This document shows positions 51,493 through 60,169 of a DNA stretch of 64,000 bases, in pieces. Position 1 is the stretch's first letter; every line of letters starts with the position of its first letter. The stretch covers positions 248,001 to 312,000 of the forward strand of contig NZ_JYII01000020.1 of assembly GCF_000948415.1 (NCBI RefSeq), read 5' to 3'. Position numbers and translations under genes: made by a program. The notes below the pieces were generated by a model, which saw only the letters and a list, made by a program, of their open reading frames with translations, was not told the DNA's origin and did not search any database. Source of the DNA: Thalassospira sp. HJ. Lineage in GTDB: Bacteria; Pseudomonadota; Alphaproteobacteria; Rhodospirillales; Thalassospiraceae.

Positions 51493-52809
51493 TTATGCTG
51501 CGATGAATTCGTTCCACTTGCGGACCATGTGCTTGTTCTCGTCCATGACGGAGTTCCAGCACGCGACCGAGCCCATGCGCTCTTCGTAGGAACCGCCATC
51601 GCGAACAGCACCAGCTTTTTCCATGACCTTGCCATCCGGGGAAAGGATGTCGCCTTCGGCGGCTTTGCCTTCCATCCAGAAGCCCCATTCGTCTTCGGAC
51701 ATGAACTTCTTCGCGGTTGCCGGTGCGGCGCTGTAGTAACCCTGACGGTTAAGATACGCACCAACCCAGCCCGACAGGTACCAGTCGATATATTCGTAGG
51801 CTGCTTCAAGCTCGAGACCCGAAAGGTGCTTGGCAAGACCGATGCCGCCACCCCATGCACGGTAGCCCTCCTTAAGCGGCTGGTACTTACATGCGATGCC
51901 TTTGGAACGAACGGCGGCAACTGCCGGCGACCACATGGACTGAATGACGACTTCGCCAGATGCCATCAGGTTGACCGACTCATCGAAGCTCTTCCAGAAG
52001 GCACGGAACTGGCCGGCTTTCTTGGCATCGATCATGACCGCGATGGTCTTGTCGATTTCTTCCTGGGTCATGTTGCCTTTATCACCATAGGTGACTTCGC
52101 CCATGGCTTCGCACACCATCGCTGCATCCATGATGCCGATCGACGGAATGTTCAGGATCGATGCCTTGCCCTTGAACGCCGGATCAAGCAGATCGGCCCA
52201 GCTGGTGATTTCACGATCAATCAGGTCCGGGCGAATGCCAAGCGTATCTGCGTTATAGATGGTCGGGATCAGGGTCATCCACTGGGTCGGTGCAGATGCG
52301 AATTCGACACTGTCGGCACCTTCAACGAAGCCAACGGTATGCGGCGCGGTACCCTGGGCAATTTCGGAATCCGGGGTCAGCTTGCCATCAATGAACAGCT
52401 TGGAGATGTACTCATAGTTTTTGAGCTTGGTGGTATCCATCGGCTGCATGGTGCCGGCCGGGAAGACCTTCTTACAGATCCAGTATTCGATATCGGCAAT
52501 ATCAAACGAGTTCGGCTGGGTAACCGCACGCTGGGCAACCGCATCGGAATCAAGGGCGGTCATCTGAAGCGTGAAGCCAAGGTCTTCTTTGACCTTGTCG
52601 GCAACAGCGTTGATGTTCGAAACGCCGGTACCGAACTGACGCAGGGTAACGTCCTTGATGTTCTGCGCCCAGATGGTCGGGAAGCCGGTGATCGCACCCG
52701 AACCGATGGCAGCACCGGTAACAGCCGCCGCACCCTTAACAAAGCCACGGCGCGAAACGCCGGTTTCCGTCGCGATGGTCTTCTTCGAAATTTTCTTTTC
52801 GATCGTCAT
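51493..52809 (-). CDS. ABC transporter substrate-binding protein, Tat-exported
   Basis: This 438-aa extracellular solute-binding protein is of the polyamine/spermidine PotD type. The N-terminus carries a twin-arginine signal (SRRGFVKGAAAV) followed by a hydrophobic region and a cut near IWAQN, so it is exported folded. The ATG at 52809 has AGGAG eight bases upstream; the GTG three codons earlier is weaker. It is longer than E. coli PotD (348 aa). It is the second gene of the transporter operon. Confidence 0.93.
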   Translation of the reverse strand: MTIEKKISKKTIATETGVSRRGFVKGAAAVTGAAIGSGAITGFPTIWAQNIKDVTLRQFGTGVSNINAVADKVKEDLGFTLQMTALDSDAVAQRAVTQPNSFDIADIEYWICKKVFPAGTMQPMDTTKLKNYEYISKLFIDGKLTPDSEIAQGTAPHTVGFVEGADSVEFASAPTQWMTLIPTIYNADTLGIRPDLIDREITSWADLLDPAFKGKASILNIPSIGIMDAAMVCEAMGEVTYGDKGNMTQEEIDKTIAVMIDAKKAGQFRAFWKSFDESVNLMASGEVVIQSMWSPAVAAVRSKGIACKYQPLKEGYRAWGGGIGLAKHLSGLELEAAYEYIDWYLSGWVGAYLNRQGYYSAAPATAKKFMSEDEWGFWMEGKAAEGDILSPDGKVMEKAGAVRDGGSYEERMGSVACWNSVMDENKHMVRKWNEFIAA

Positions 52810-52845
52810 GTGAAGCACTCCTGATAGCTTGTTGGTTTATTTCAT

Positions 52846-53931
52846 TCAGGCCAGAACATGTGCATGTTCCGGCTTCCAATAGGCGATGAATTTGTCCAGT
52901 CGCCTGACCGGTGCCTGCCGAAATTCGCTTTCGGTCTTCATTAGGGTTATTTCCTTGCCGTCGGCTGTCGTTGCGACAATCCGAACCCACAGGCCGAGAT
53001 ATTCGACCGTGGTGATTTCGACAGGGATCTGACCGTTCTTGGTGTCTTCGGGTGGCGTTTCGTCCAGACCGATCAGGTCGGTACGAATGGTGAATTCGAT
53101 GTCCTCGCCTGCCTTGCCTTCGGCAAAACCGGGCAGGAAGAAGCTGTCAGGGCCGCGCGCAAGCAAGGTGCCTGCGGGGCCGGATTCCGAAACGGTGCCC
53201 TTGAAGATGTTCTGACCGCCCATGAAGTTCGCAATGAAGCGCGATTTGGGCTGGTTAAAGATTTCATGCGGGGTGCCTTTCTGGCGAATGATCCCGTCTT
53301 CCATCACGACAACCATGTCCGAAAGCGCCAATGCCTCGTCCTGAGCGTGGGTGACGTGAACAAACGTAATGCTCAGTTCCTGCTGCAGGCGGCGCAATTC
53401 ATCGCGCATGCGGGCCCGCAGGAACGGATCAAGGGCCGAAAGCGGCTCATCAAGCAACAGAACAGACGGCTCGGTAATCAGGGAACGCGCAAGCGCAATG
53501 CGCTGCTGTTGCCCGCCTGAGAGCTGGTCGGGCTTGCGATCCGCAAATTGCTCCATATGGACCCGGGCCAGCATCTCTTTGGCCCGATCTTTACGATCCG
53601 ATGGGGAGACACCTTGCATCTTGAGGCCAAAGGCGACGTTCTCCGCACAGGTCATGTGCGGGAAAAGCGCGTAATTCTGGAACATCATTGCCGTGCCGCG
53701 TTTGACCGGCGGCAATTCCGTTACGTTGCGATCCCCGATCAGAAGATCGCCTTCGCTGATCACTTCGTGACCGGCAATCATGCGCAGCGTTGTTGACTTG
53801 CCGCACCCGGACGGGCCGATCAAGCAGCAATACGCCCCTGCCGGAATTTGCAGATCAATCGATTTCACTGCCTGTGTGCTGCCGTAGAATTTACTGACAG
53901 CAATCAATTCAATGGCCCCGTTGCCCGTCAT
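52846..53931 (-). CDS. Polyamine-type ABC transporter ATP-binding protein (PotA-like)
   Basis: This is a 361-aa ATPase with Walker A GPSGCGKST, ABC signature LSGGQQQRIALARSL, Walker B VLLLDEPLSALD, and a C-terminal TOBE domain (about residues 270-350) that may bind regulatory ligands. The ATG at 53931 (MTGNGAIELIAVSKFYG) is preferred; a longer frame to 53967 would start within a promoter palindrome. It is the first gene of the operon. Confidence 0.93.
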   Translation of the reverse strand: MTGNGAIELIAVSKFYGSTQAVKSIDLQIPAGAYCCLIGPSGCGKSTTLRMIAGHEVISEGDLLIGDRNVTELPPVKRGTAMMFQNYALFPHMTCAENVAFGLKMQGVSPSDRKDRAKEMLARVHMEQFADRKPDQLSGGQQQRIALARSLITEPSVLLLDEPLSALDPFLRARMRDELRRLQQELSITFVHVTHAQDEALALSDMVVVMEDGIIRQKGTPHEIFNQPKSRFIANFMGGQNIFKGTVSESGPAGTLLARGPDSFFLPGFAEGKAGEDIEFTIRTDLIGLDETPPEDTKNGQIPVEITTVEYLGLWVRIVATTADGKEITLMKTESEFRQAPVRRLDKFIAYWKPEHAHVLA

Positions 53932-53956
53932 CCGCTCACCCGTCGCTGCATGCAAA

Positions 53957-53968
53957 ATTGTTAACAAT
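53957..53968. promoter_or_regulatory. 12-bp palindrome upstream of the polyamine-type ABC operon
   Basis: ATTGTTAACAAT is a perfect palindrome 26 bases upstream of the ATPase start codon. Its ATTGT...ACAAT form fits FCD-type GntR operators, and a GntR/FCD gene is divergent from it. Confidence 0.5.
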
Positions 53969-54239
53969 CATGTCAGCGATCCAAGGCAAGATGCGTGCCA
54001 CTTGTTTTCATTGGCAGTTTTCCAACGAGTCTCGCCAAACACCCGAAACCATAGCGTTTGTGCAGAGCACCATTCTGCCCGTTTTATGCTCAGTTTATGC
54101 CCTTTTATTAATCATAATGATTCATATGCAAAATTTATAATCATCTTCCTCTGAGGTGGGATAATGCAGGGCCAGTTTTCTGTTGTGTAAATCGTCAACA
54201 ATTTTGTAGAAATAAATGACCACCCAACGAACATGAACG
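53969..54239. other. AT-rich divergent intergenic region
   Basis: This stretch between the ABC operon and the second GntR gene holds two regulatory candidates. AATCAT-A-ATGATT (54110-54122) is a perfect 6-1-6 palindrome of Fur-box style. An ACAA-TT-TTGT site with ATTTTGTAGAAAT lies at 54198-54213. I see no coding potential. Confidence 0.5.
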
Positions 54240-54989
54240 ATGGAAAGTATCGTCACGATGGCCAGGGCCGACCAGACCGGCAGCTATAAAGGCAGCGAAA
54301 AGCTGCGCCCGGAGGAAATGATCTATCACGAGATGCTCGACGCGATCCTCGATCGCCGTCTGGAGCCGGGCATGAAGCTCGTCGAGGAAGATCTTGCCAA
54401 AACCTTTGGCGTCAGTCGGGCGCGCATTCGCGCCACTTTCCTTCAGCTCGCCCATGACAAGCTGATCAATCTGGTGCCCAATCGCGGTGCCTTTGTCTCC
54501 GAGCCGACCATTGACGAGGCTATCGAAGTCTTTTCCGCGCGCCGCATGATCGAGGATGGTGTTGCCCGTAAGGTCGCCACCAACATGACCCCGGAACGCG
54601 CTGAACAGATCAAGGAACATCTTGATCGTGAACATGATGCCCATCATCGCGGCGATCATCGTGCGGCCATCATCCTGTCGGGCGAATTCCATCTGTTACT
54701 GGCACGGCTTAGCGGCAATCTCGTGATCGAGGAATTCCTTGAACGCCTGATCCTGCGCACATCGCTGATCATTGCCATGTACGAAAGCCCGCAGCCGGTC
54801 GACTGCTCCCACACCGAGCATGACCAACTGCTCAATGCCCTGCTGAGCGGTGACCCCGATGTCGCGGCCGCCGAAATGTCACGCCACCTGGATGCCATTC
54901 GCGATCGCCTGCAGCTGCAGCGCCCCAAACCCGGCAAAACCGATTTCGCCAGCATCTTTGGCCGCATCCCGACCTCGGAAGCCAGCTGA
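54240..54989 (+). CDS. GntR family regulator, FCD domain
   Basis: This 249-aa regulator has its winged helix around residues 30-95 (LVEEDLAKTFGVSRARIRATFLQLAHDKLI) and a C-terminal FCD domain with GEFHLLLARLSGN, HTEHDQLLNALLSG and MSRHLDAIRDRL supplying the metal/ligand histidines. It lies between the divergent polyamine-type ABC operon and the aldehyde dehydrogenase gene on the same strand. A motif before this gene (ATTTTGTAGAAAT) recurs before the dehydrogenase (ATTTTGTATAAAA), so both may be its targets. The ribosome binding site is weak; ATG 54258 is an alternative start. Confidence 0.9.
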   Translation: MESIVTMARADQTGSYKGSEKLRPEEMIYHEMLDAILDRRLEPGMKLVEEDLAKTFGVSRARIRATFLQLAHDKLINLVPNRGAFVSEPTIDEAIEVFSARRMIEDGVARKVATNMTPERAEQIKEHLDREHDAHHRGDHRAAIILSGEFHLLLARLSGNLVIEEFLERLILRTSLIIAMYESPQPVDCSHTEHDQLLNALLSGDPDVAAAEMSRHLDAIRDRLQLQRPKPGKTDFASIFGRIPTSEAS

Positions 54990-55503
54990 GTCCGCAGCAA
55001 CACAGCCGACCCAAGCCAATCCAAAATTCCTTCTGCAGGTTTTGTGAGCAATCCTCACATTTGCGCAAACCAGCACTTTTCGACCGCTGTTTCAATTGGC
55101 ACCCGACACATCAGCACGCCTGAAAAATGCCCCAAGTGACGCCGCTTCGGGACAAAGACGTCCCGCGCACCGACACCTGCCTCATCAATTTTCACTGCCG
55201 TCCGCACCGAACTCTCCTCTCGAAAACCCGCCGATTTCAATCTGATCGACTATTTTGTATAAAACATTCAACGTGACCTGCGATCCTTTGCTATGGTCCG
55301 CGCCAACAGGCTTTTCGGCCCCGGTCACGTTATTATCATATTGTATGATGTTTACATCGGTGGTTCGAAAACCTAAGCTGCGCTCAGTTTCTCAGATTGC
55401 GCCATTCGGCCCGATCCCGCCCGCATTTTGGGTGTATGCTGTCGGCCGGATTGATGCGCGCAGTCCCGTCAGGTACAGGACTTAACCCCACAGGAGATCC
55501 CAC
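54990..55503. other. Intergenic region upstream of the aldehyde dehydrogenase
   Basis: The 514 bases contain no convincing gene. They hold the TTTTGTATAAAA element (55253-55264), the 5-3-5 inverted repeat TCATA-TTG-TATGA (55336-55348), and GGTTCGAAAACC (55362-55373). All lie within about 250 bases of the next start and so are likely parts of a long promoter region. The first 200 bases show nothing I can name. Confidence 0.5.
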
Positions 55504-57081
55504 ATGTTCAGTGGAAAGCACTATGTCGCAGGCGAATGGATTGATGGCCCGGATGTCTTTCAGGCCGACAATCCGTCAACGGGCGACAAGCTCCCGACCA
55601 AATTCCAGCACGGCACCGTGGAAATCGTTGATCAGGCGGTTGTCGCAGCCCAGGCCTGCGCTGAAGAGTTCGCATCCATGCTGCCGGCCAAGCGTGCAGA
55701 ATTCCTGCGCGCCATCGCAGACGAGATTGATGCACGCGGCGATGAAATCACCGAAATCGGCACGCTTGAATCTGCCCTGCCTGCTGCGCGCCTGACTGGC
55801 GAGCGCGGCCGGACCGTTGGCCAGTTGCGCTTCTTTGCCGACTGGATCGAAGAAGGTTCATGGTTTGAAGCTCGCATTGAAACAGCACAACCTGATCGTC
55901 AGCCGCTGCCAAAACCCGACATCCGCGTGATGAACAAGGCACTTGGTCCGGTCGGTGTGTTTGGTGCATCAAACTTCCCGCTGGCCTTTTCGACCGCCGG
56001 CGGTGACACCGCATCCGCGCTTGCGGCCGGTTGCCCGGTTGTCTTCAAGGGCCATGCTGCCCATCCCGGCACCTCGGAGGTTGTCGCCAAGGCAATCGAG
56101 GCAGCCGTTGCAAAAACCGGCATGCCCAAAGGCGTATTCAGCCTGATCCATGGTGGCACCCGCAAGGTTGGTCAGGCACTGGTCGCCCATCCAATGATCA
56201 AGGCGGTTGGCTTTACCGGCTCGACCGGTGGCGGTCGTGCCCTGTTTGATATCGCCGTATCCCGCCCGGAGCCGATCCCGTTCTATGGCGAACTCGGCTC
56301 AAACAACCCTGTCTTCCTGCTGCCCAAGGCCATGGGTGAAAAGGCCGCCGACATTGCCAAGGGCTGGGTCGCGTCACTGACCATGGGTGTTGGTCAGTTC
56401 TGCACCAATCCGGGCCTTCTGATCGCACTTAAGGGTGCGGATCTCGATACCTTTGTCGATACTGCCGCAAGCGAGTTGGGTCAGGTTGGCGGTACTGCCA
56501 TGCTGACCGATCGCGTTTCAAGCGCCTATCACGAAGTCACCGATGCCATGACCAAACATGGCAAGGTCACCTGTGCGCTCAAACGTCGCGACTCTGATGG
56601 CAAATTCGAAGGCAGCCCGGCGATCTTCCGCACCACCGCAGCCGACTGGAAAGCCAACCCGGAACTGGCCGAAGAAATGTTTGGCCCGGCTGGCATCATT
56701 GTCGAATGCGATAGCGTCGAAGACATGATTGCCCTGTCGACCACCCTGATCGGTCAGTTGACCGCGACCATCCATATGGTTGATGGCGATGCTGATCTGG
56801 CCAATGCCCTGCGTCCGGCGCTTGAAAAATGTGCAGGTCGCATCCTGATCAATGGCTGGCCGACCGGTGTCGAGGTCTGCCATTCCATGGTCCACGGCGG
56901 CCCCTATCCGGCAAGCACGGACTCGCGTTCGACCTCGGTCGGGTCGCTTGCCATCAAACGCTTTGTCCGTCCGGTCTCCTATCAGGCCTTCCCGGATGCG
57001 TTGCTGCCCGCCCCGATCAAGGATGCCAACCCGCTGAACATCCCGCGTCTGGTCAATGGCAAATGGCAGATGCCGGGCTAA
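55504..57081 (+). CDS. Alpha-ketoglutarate semialdehyde (2,5-dioxovalerate) dehydrogenase
   Basis: This 525-aa NAD(P)-dependent aldehyde dehydrogenase oxidises 2,5-dioxovalerate to 2-oxoglutarate, the last step of pathways from hydroxyproline, pentoses or hexarates. Catalytic residues are E263 in GELGSNNPVF and C300 in GVGQFCTNPG. The N-terminal MFSGKHYVAGEWIDG and the C-terminal STDSRSTSVGSLAIKRFVRP are typical of the KGSADH class. AGGAGA precedes the ATG. It stands alone with its own terminator. Which upstream pathway feeds it is not visible in the window. Confidence 0.92.
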   Translation: MFSGKHYVAGEWIDGPDVFQADNPSTGDKLPTKFQHGTVEIVDQAVVAAQACAEEFASMLPAKRAEFLRAIADEIDARGDEITEIGTLESALPAARLTGERGRTVGQLRFFADWIEEGSWFEARIETAQPDRQPLPKPDIRVMNKALGPVGVFGASNFPLAFSTAGGDTASALAAGCPVVFKGHAAHPGTSEVVAKAIEAAVAKTGMPKGVFSLIHGGTRKVGQALVAHPMIKAVGFTGSTGGGRALFDIAVSRPEPIPFYGELGSNNPVFLLPKAMGEKAADIAKGWVASLTMGVGQFCTNPGLLIALKGADLDTFVDTAASELGQVGGTAMLTDRVSSAYHEVTDAMTKHGKVTCALKRRDSDGKFEGSPAIFRTTAADWKANPELAEEMFGPAGIIVECDSVEDMIALSTTLIGQLTATIHMVDGDADLANALRPALEKCAGRILINGWPTGVEVCHSMVHGGPYPASTDSRSTSVGSLAIKRFVRPVSYQAFPDALLPAPIKDANPLNIPRLVNGKWQMPG

Positions 57082-57103
57082 ACCCGCACGCCTGTCAAAA
57101 AAC

Positions 57104-57140
57104 AAAGGGACGCAGCCCATCGGTTGCGTCCCTTTTTCTT
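57104..57140 (+). terminator. Rho-independent terminator after the KGSADH gene
   Basis: AAAGGGACGCA (57104-57114) pairs with TGCGTCCCTTT (57125-57135), extended by three further pairs to a CATC loop and followed by T residues. Confidence 0.93.
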
Positions 57141-57159
57141 TGGTAACATGCCCTGAAAT

Positions 57160-57609
57160 TCAGGCTTCACGCGGCACACCATTTGGATCATCGCTGCCAC
57201 GGTGATACTTGAACGTGCCTGTTGAGGTGCCAATCACATTGCCCGCTTCGTCATAGGCCACGGCCTCGGTAAATACCACCTTGCGGCCTCCGCCCTGCTT
57301 GCGGGCGACGACGCGCACAAGGCCTTCTTTTGCCATGCCAAGGAAATTGGTGGTCAGCGACAGGGTCAGGGACTTGCGCACATTGCCCGGCACCGGACAG
57401 AAACACACCGCATAGCCCGACGCCGTATCCATCAAGGTGGTCAGAACCCCGCCATGCAGGATACCGGCCCGGTTACAGTGATGGTTTTGCACATCAAGTT
57501 CGACCACCGCATGGTCTTCGGCCCATTCCACCAGCCGGTAACCCAGATGATCCTGAAGGCCACTGCCATGGGCCTGTTCATAGGCAAGATTATCGTTCGA
57601 ACCGGTCAT
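57160..57609 (-). CDS. PaaI-type hotdog thioesterase
   Basis: This is a 149-aa acyl-CoA thioesterase of the PaaI/YdiI type. The signature HHCNRAGILHGGVLTTLMDTASG carries the HGG active-site region near residue 50, and the C-terminal half contains VRVVARKQGGGRKVVFTEA. ATG 57609 follows GGGTGG with a seven-base gap; a TTG two codons upstream is less likely. It converges with the KGSADH gene. The thioester substrate is unknown. Confidence 0.88.
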   Translation of the reverse strand: MTGSNDNLAYEQAHGSGLQDHLGYRLVEWAEDHAVVELDVQNHHCNRAGILHGGVLTTLMDTASGYAVCFCPVPGNVRKSLTLSLTTNFLGMAKEGLVRVVARKQGGGRKVVFTEAVAYDEAGNVIGTSTGTFKYHRGSDDPNGVPREA

Positions 57610-57746
57610 TATCAAACCACCCTGTAATCATGCATTTCCAAAGCTATAGCAGAAAGATGCCCCACCCGAAAACCGCGTTGAGTCGCGCGTATCGCCCGGT
57701 GCGAATACCGGTCAAACAAACGCCAAACTTCCCGAACTTGCGTCTT

Positions 57747-57763
57747 TGTTGCGCAGCGCAACA
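57747..57763. promoter_or_regulatory. 17-bp perfect palindrome upstream of the 58-aa ORF
   Basis: TGTTGCGC-A-GCGCAACA is a perfect 8-1-8 inverted repeat in the region between the divergent thioesterase gene (starting 57609) and the small ORF (57910). It looks like a homodimer operator. Confidence 0.55.
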
Positions 57764-57798
57764 TGGAATAACGACGCAAAATCAATGGATTGACTATA

Positions 57799-57819
57799 CC
57801 GTTCTCCAAACAAGAACGG
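57799..57819. promoter_or_regulatory. 7-7-7 inverted repeat upstream of the 58-aa ORF
   Basis: CCGTTCT (57799-57805) and AGAACGG (57813-57819) flank CCAAACA. It lies just downstream of a possible -35 TTGACT, about 90 bases before the small ORF, and may be a second operator or a leader hairpin. Confidence 0.4.
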
Positions 57820-57909
57820 GATAGCGGTGAAACGAGAATAGTCGTCGGGCCGAGCTCTGGGTATATCTGAAATCACCTTAGACACAGACGATCTACAAGG
57901 ATCAAAGCC

Positions 57910-58086
57910 ATGACCACGATTGCTTATAAAGACGCCACCAGCATCGAACGCGAAGTCCGCATCGGCTGGTTCACGGCCCTTGTTCAGGCCCTGCAGGTTG
58001 CAGTCATCATGAAAGCATCCCAGGCTAAAAACCACGCAGAACTGACTGCCGACTGGAACAAGGCGATGCGTCAGGTTCAGGGTTAA
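57910..58086 (+). CDS. Small protein of unknown function (58 aa)
   Basis: This short ORF reads MTTIAYKDATSIEREVRIGW, then an amphipathic helix FTALVQALQVAVIMKASQAK, and ends ELTADWNKAMRQVQG. AAGGAT lies about nine bases before the ATG. It has no signal peptide; the helix-rich, balanced-charge sequence looks like a real small protein rather than chance, and two inverted repeats lie in its upstream region. It is followed by the LysR gene on the same strand, 91 bases later. I cannot assign a function. Confidence 0.6.
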   Translation: MTTIAYKDATSIEREVRIGWFTALVQALQVAVIMKASQAKNHAELTADWNKAMRQVQG

Positions 58087-58177
58087 TCTCCTCTGGCTCT
58101 GTCATTTGCAATGATCTGCACGACATCGCAGATGCAAAGCCCTTGACGCTTCGGGTTGAACCACCGACAACGGTTCC

Positions 58178-59110
58178 ATGCAAAAGTTTGACATCGTCAC
58201 CATTCGGCTGTTTGTCGCCATTGTGCGCGCCGGAAGCATCAATGAAGCCGCCCGGCGCGAACATATCGCGACCTCGGCCGTTTCGCGCCGCATCGGCGAA
58301 CTTGAAGCCATGCTAGGTGTCAAACTGCTGCGCCGCCTGCCACGCGGGGTCGAACCGACCGAAGAAGGCGCGATCTTTGCCCTTTATGGCGAAAAGCTTC
58401 TGGGCGATTTGAACCATCTTTCCAACGAATTGCGCGATTTCAACGCCGGGGAAAAGGGCAAGATCTATCTTGCGGCTGTCACCTCGGCGATCCTGACCGG
58501 CCTTCCGAAATTTCTGGCCGATTTTGAACGCGACTTTCCCCACATCTCGGTCGATGTCCGCGAACTGACATCGCGCGAAAGCGCTGAGGCCGTGCGCGAA
58601 GGCCGCGCGGATCTTGCCATTCTGGCCGATAACAGCCCGCTTGGCAGTCTGGCCCATGATGTGTTTTGTGATGATCCGATCTGGGTCGTGACCCCAAAAG
58701 GCCACCCACTGATCCCCAATGCCGACAATCCCAAACCGGTGAAGTTTTCCGAGGCCGCGAAATACGACATCATCTCACTGTTTGAAGGCGGGGTGATTGA
58801 TGATCTGATTTCCGAAGCCGCGGCCAAAATGAAACTCGACATGCACCCGCATATCCGCGTGGTGCGTTTTGGGTCCTTGCGACAAATGATTGCTGCCGGT
58901 CTTGGCATCGGCTTTTTGCGCAAAAGCTCGGTCGCGGGATATCTCGGCCATATGAATATTGCCGGCGCCCCGATTGCCGATGACTGGGCAAAACGCCAAT
59001 TACTGATCGCACACGAAGGCGATGCCAACCTGACCAGTGCCGCACGCCTGTTCCGGGATTATCTGTTGCGCAAATCAGCCGAAACCCGCTTCAAGCCGGT
59101 GCTGGGCTGA
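58178..59110 (+). CDS. LysR family regulator
   Basis: This is a 310-aa regulator. The N-terminal winged helix reads FDIVTIRLFVAIVRAGSINE...HIATSAVSRRIGELEAML, with recognition helix at about residues 28-48, and the effector-binding domain covers residues 88-300. No strong ribosome binding site precedes the ATG. Possible targets are the upstream small gene or the convergent CbiX-like gene; LysR regulators usually control a divergent neighbour, which here is the thioesterase beyond the small ORF. Confidence 0.88.
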   Translation: MQKFDIVTIRLFVAIVRAGSINEAARREHIATSAVSRRIGELEAMLGVKLLRRLPRGVEPTEEGAIFALYGEKLLGDLNHLSNELRDFNAGEKGKIYLAAVTSAILTGLPKFLADFERDFPHISVDVRELTSRESAEAVREGRADLAILADNSPLGSLAHDVFCDDPIWVVTPKGHPLIPNADNPKPVKFSEAAKYDIISLFEGGVIDDLISEAAAKMKLDMHPHIRVVRFGSLRQMIAAGLGIGFLRKSSVAGYLGHMNIAGAPIADDWAKRQLLIAHEGDANLTSAARLFRDYLLRKSAETRFKPVLG

Positions 59111-59120
59111 CCCCCAACAT

Positions 59121-59921
59121 TCAGGCAGATCGCTGAACCCGCTCGGCCCACAAGTCCTGCCCTGTCGGGCCAAGGGGCACGGCCACGCCACCAAAGCGCG
59201 CGACATGACGTTCGGCTTCCGCCAGAACCAGGTCCGGCAATTCGGACCACTGCCCGATGGGCGGCAGAACTTCGACCCTCTCGCCATCCTTGGCGTCAAG
59301 CATTTCCGGCAGATCTTCACGCGCATGCGTGCCGCCACCGGCCAACATCGGCACAATGATCGCCTGACGGTGGGTTCCGATGTCACGCCAGTCGGTAAGC
59401 GACGGCGAACCTTCGATATTGCCAATACAGACTTCGGCCCCGACACACAGACGGCTCAGGCGATCTGCCAGTCGTACCGTTTCAGGAAGTGCCTGCGTCA
59501 GCGTCTTCAAACCATGCGGCACAAGAAAGACAGACGTCTCGGTCAAATCCCAGCCGCGTCGGATTGCACTCGCCCGCACACGTGCGGCTATCATTTCACT
59601 AAACCCGGGCAGATTGATTGCAGGCGGCAGGATGACACTGTCACTCAAGCCCGCCTGATGCAGGATATCAGGAAGCTCTTCGAAGACCAGATAACCCTCG
59701 CTAAAGAAGAGCGGAAAGACAATCAAACGGTCCGCAGCACCAGATTCCTTGAGCATCTCAAGCTGATCGGCAAGCGCAGGCTGGCTTCGCATATAGCCAA
59801 AGCTAAGCGGCCCATTCCAGTCAGGCGCGATCTTCCGGACCAGATCACCTGCCGGGTCGCCGCCATTACCACTATTGCCATGGGACACCATCATCAGTGT
59901 CGGCATCTCGAAATCTGTCAT
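59121..59921 (-). CDS. CbiX-like sirohydrochlorin chelatase family protein
   Basis: This 266-aa protein is made of two chelatase-like halves. The N-terminal half begins TLMMVSHGNSG and reaches VFPLFFSEGYLVFEELPD, where the second metal-contact histidine of CbiX is replaced. The C-terminal half keeps VPHGLKT and PMLAGGGTHAREDLPEM, with both histidines. It may insert cobalt or iron/nickel into a tetrapyrrole, or be a family member with another role. ATG 59921 follows GGTGACTGGC; longer frames reach 59972. It converges with the LysR gene and has no corrin-pathway neighbours. Confidence 0.78.
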   Translation of the reverse strand: MTDFEMPTLMMVSHGNSGNGGDPAGDLVRKIAPDWNGPLSFGYMRSQPALADQLEMLKESGAADRLIVFPLFFSEGYLVFEELPDILHQAGLSDSVILPPAINLPGFSEMIAARVRASAIRRGWDLTETSVFLVPHGLKTLTQALPETVRLADRLSRLCVGAEVCIGNIEGSPSLTDWRDIGTHRQAIIVPMLAGGGTHAREDLPEMLDAKDGERVEVLPPIGQWSELPDLVLAEAERHVARFGGVAVPLGPTGQDLWAERVQRSA

Positions 59922-60169
59922 GCCAGTCACCATCTTTGCTGACTTTAGAGCGTAGTTTGTCATACGCAGCACGCAACCATCCGGATCTCAGCAACGCTCA
60001 AAATACTGTGCGTTTGCCCCGCAGACCGAATGCGCCAACCCCCGCCGCCCCGGGCTCTATTGTTTCTTATTTCGAAACACAGTGGCGATAATTGCGTGAA
60101 TTGTATCCTTAGTGGCAAAAGGTATTCTGCTTTCAACAACGGAACAGACAAACCTCGTGGAGGTAGACA

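Noticed and set aside
51529-52824. 431-codon plus-strand frame over the ABC binding-protein gene
   Set aside because: It is antisense to a gene with a Tat signal and ribosome binding site, and has no recognisable protein features.
55360-55375. GGTTCGAAAACC considered as a tRNA T-arm remnant
   Set aside because: GGTTCGA is tRNA-like, but no acceptor stem, D-arm or anticodon arm is found around it.
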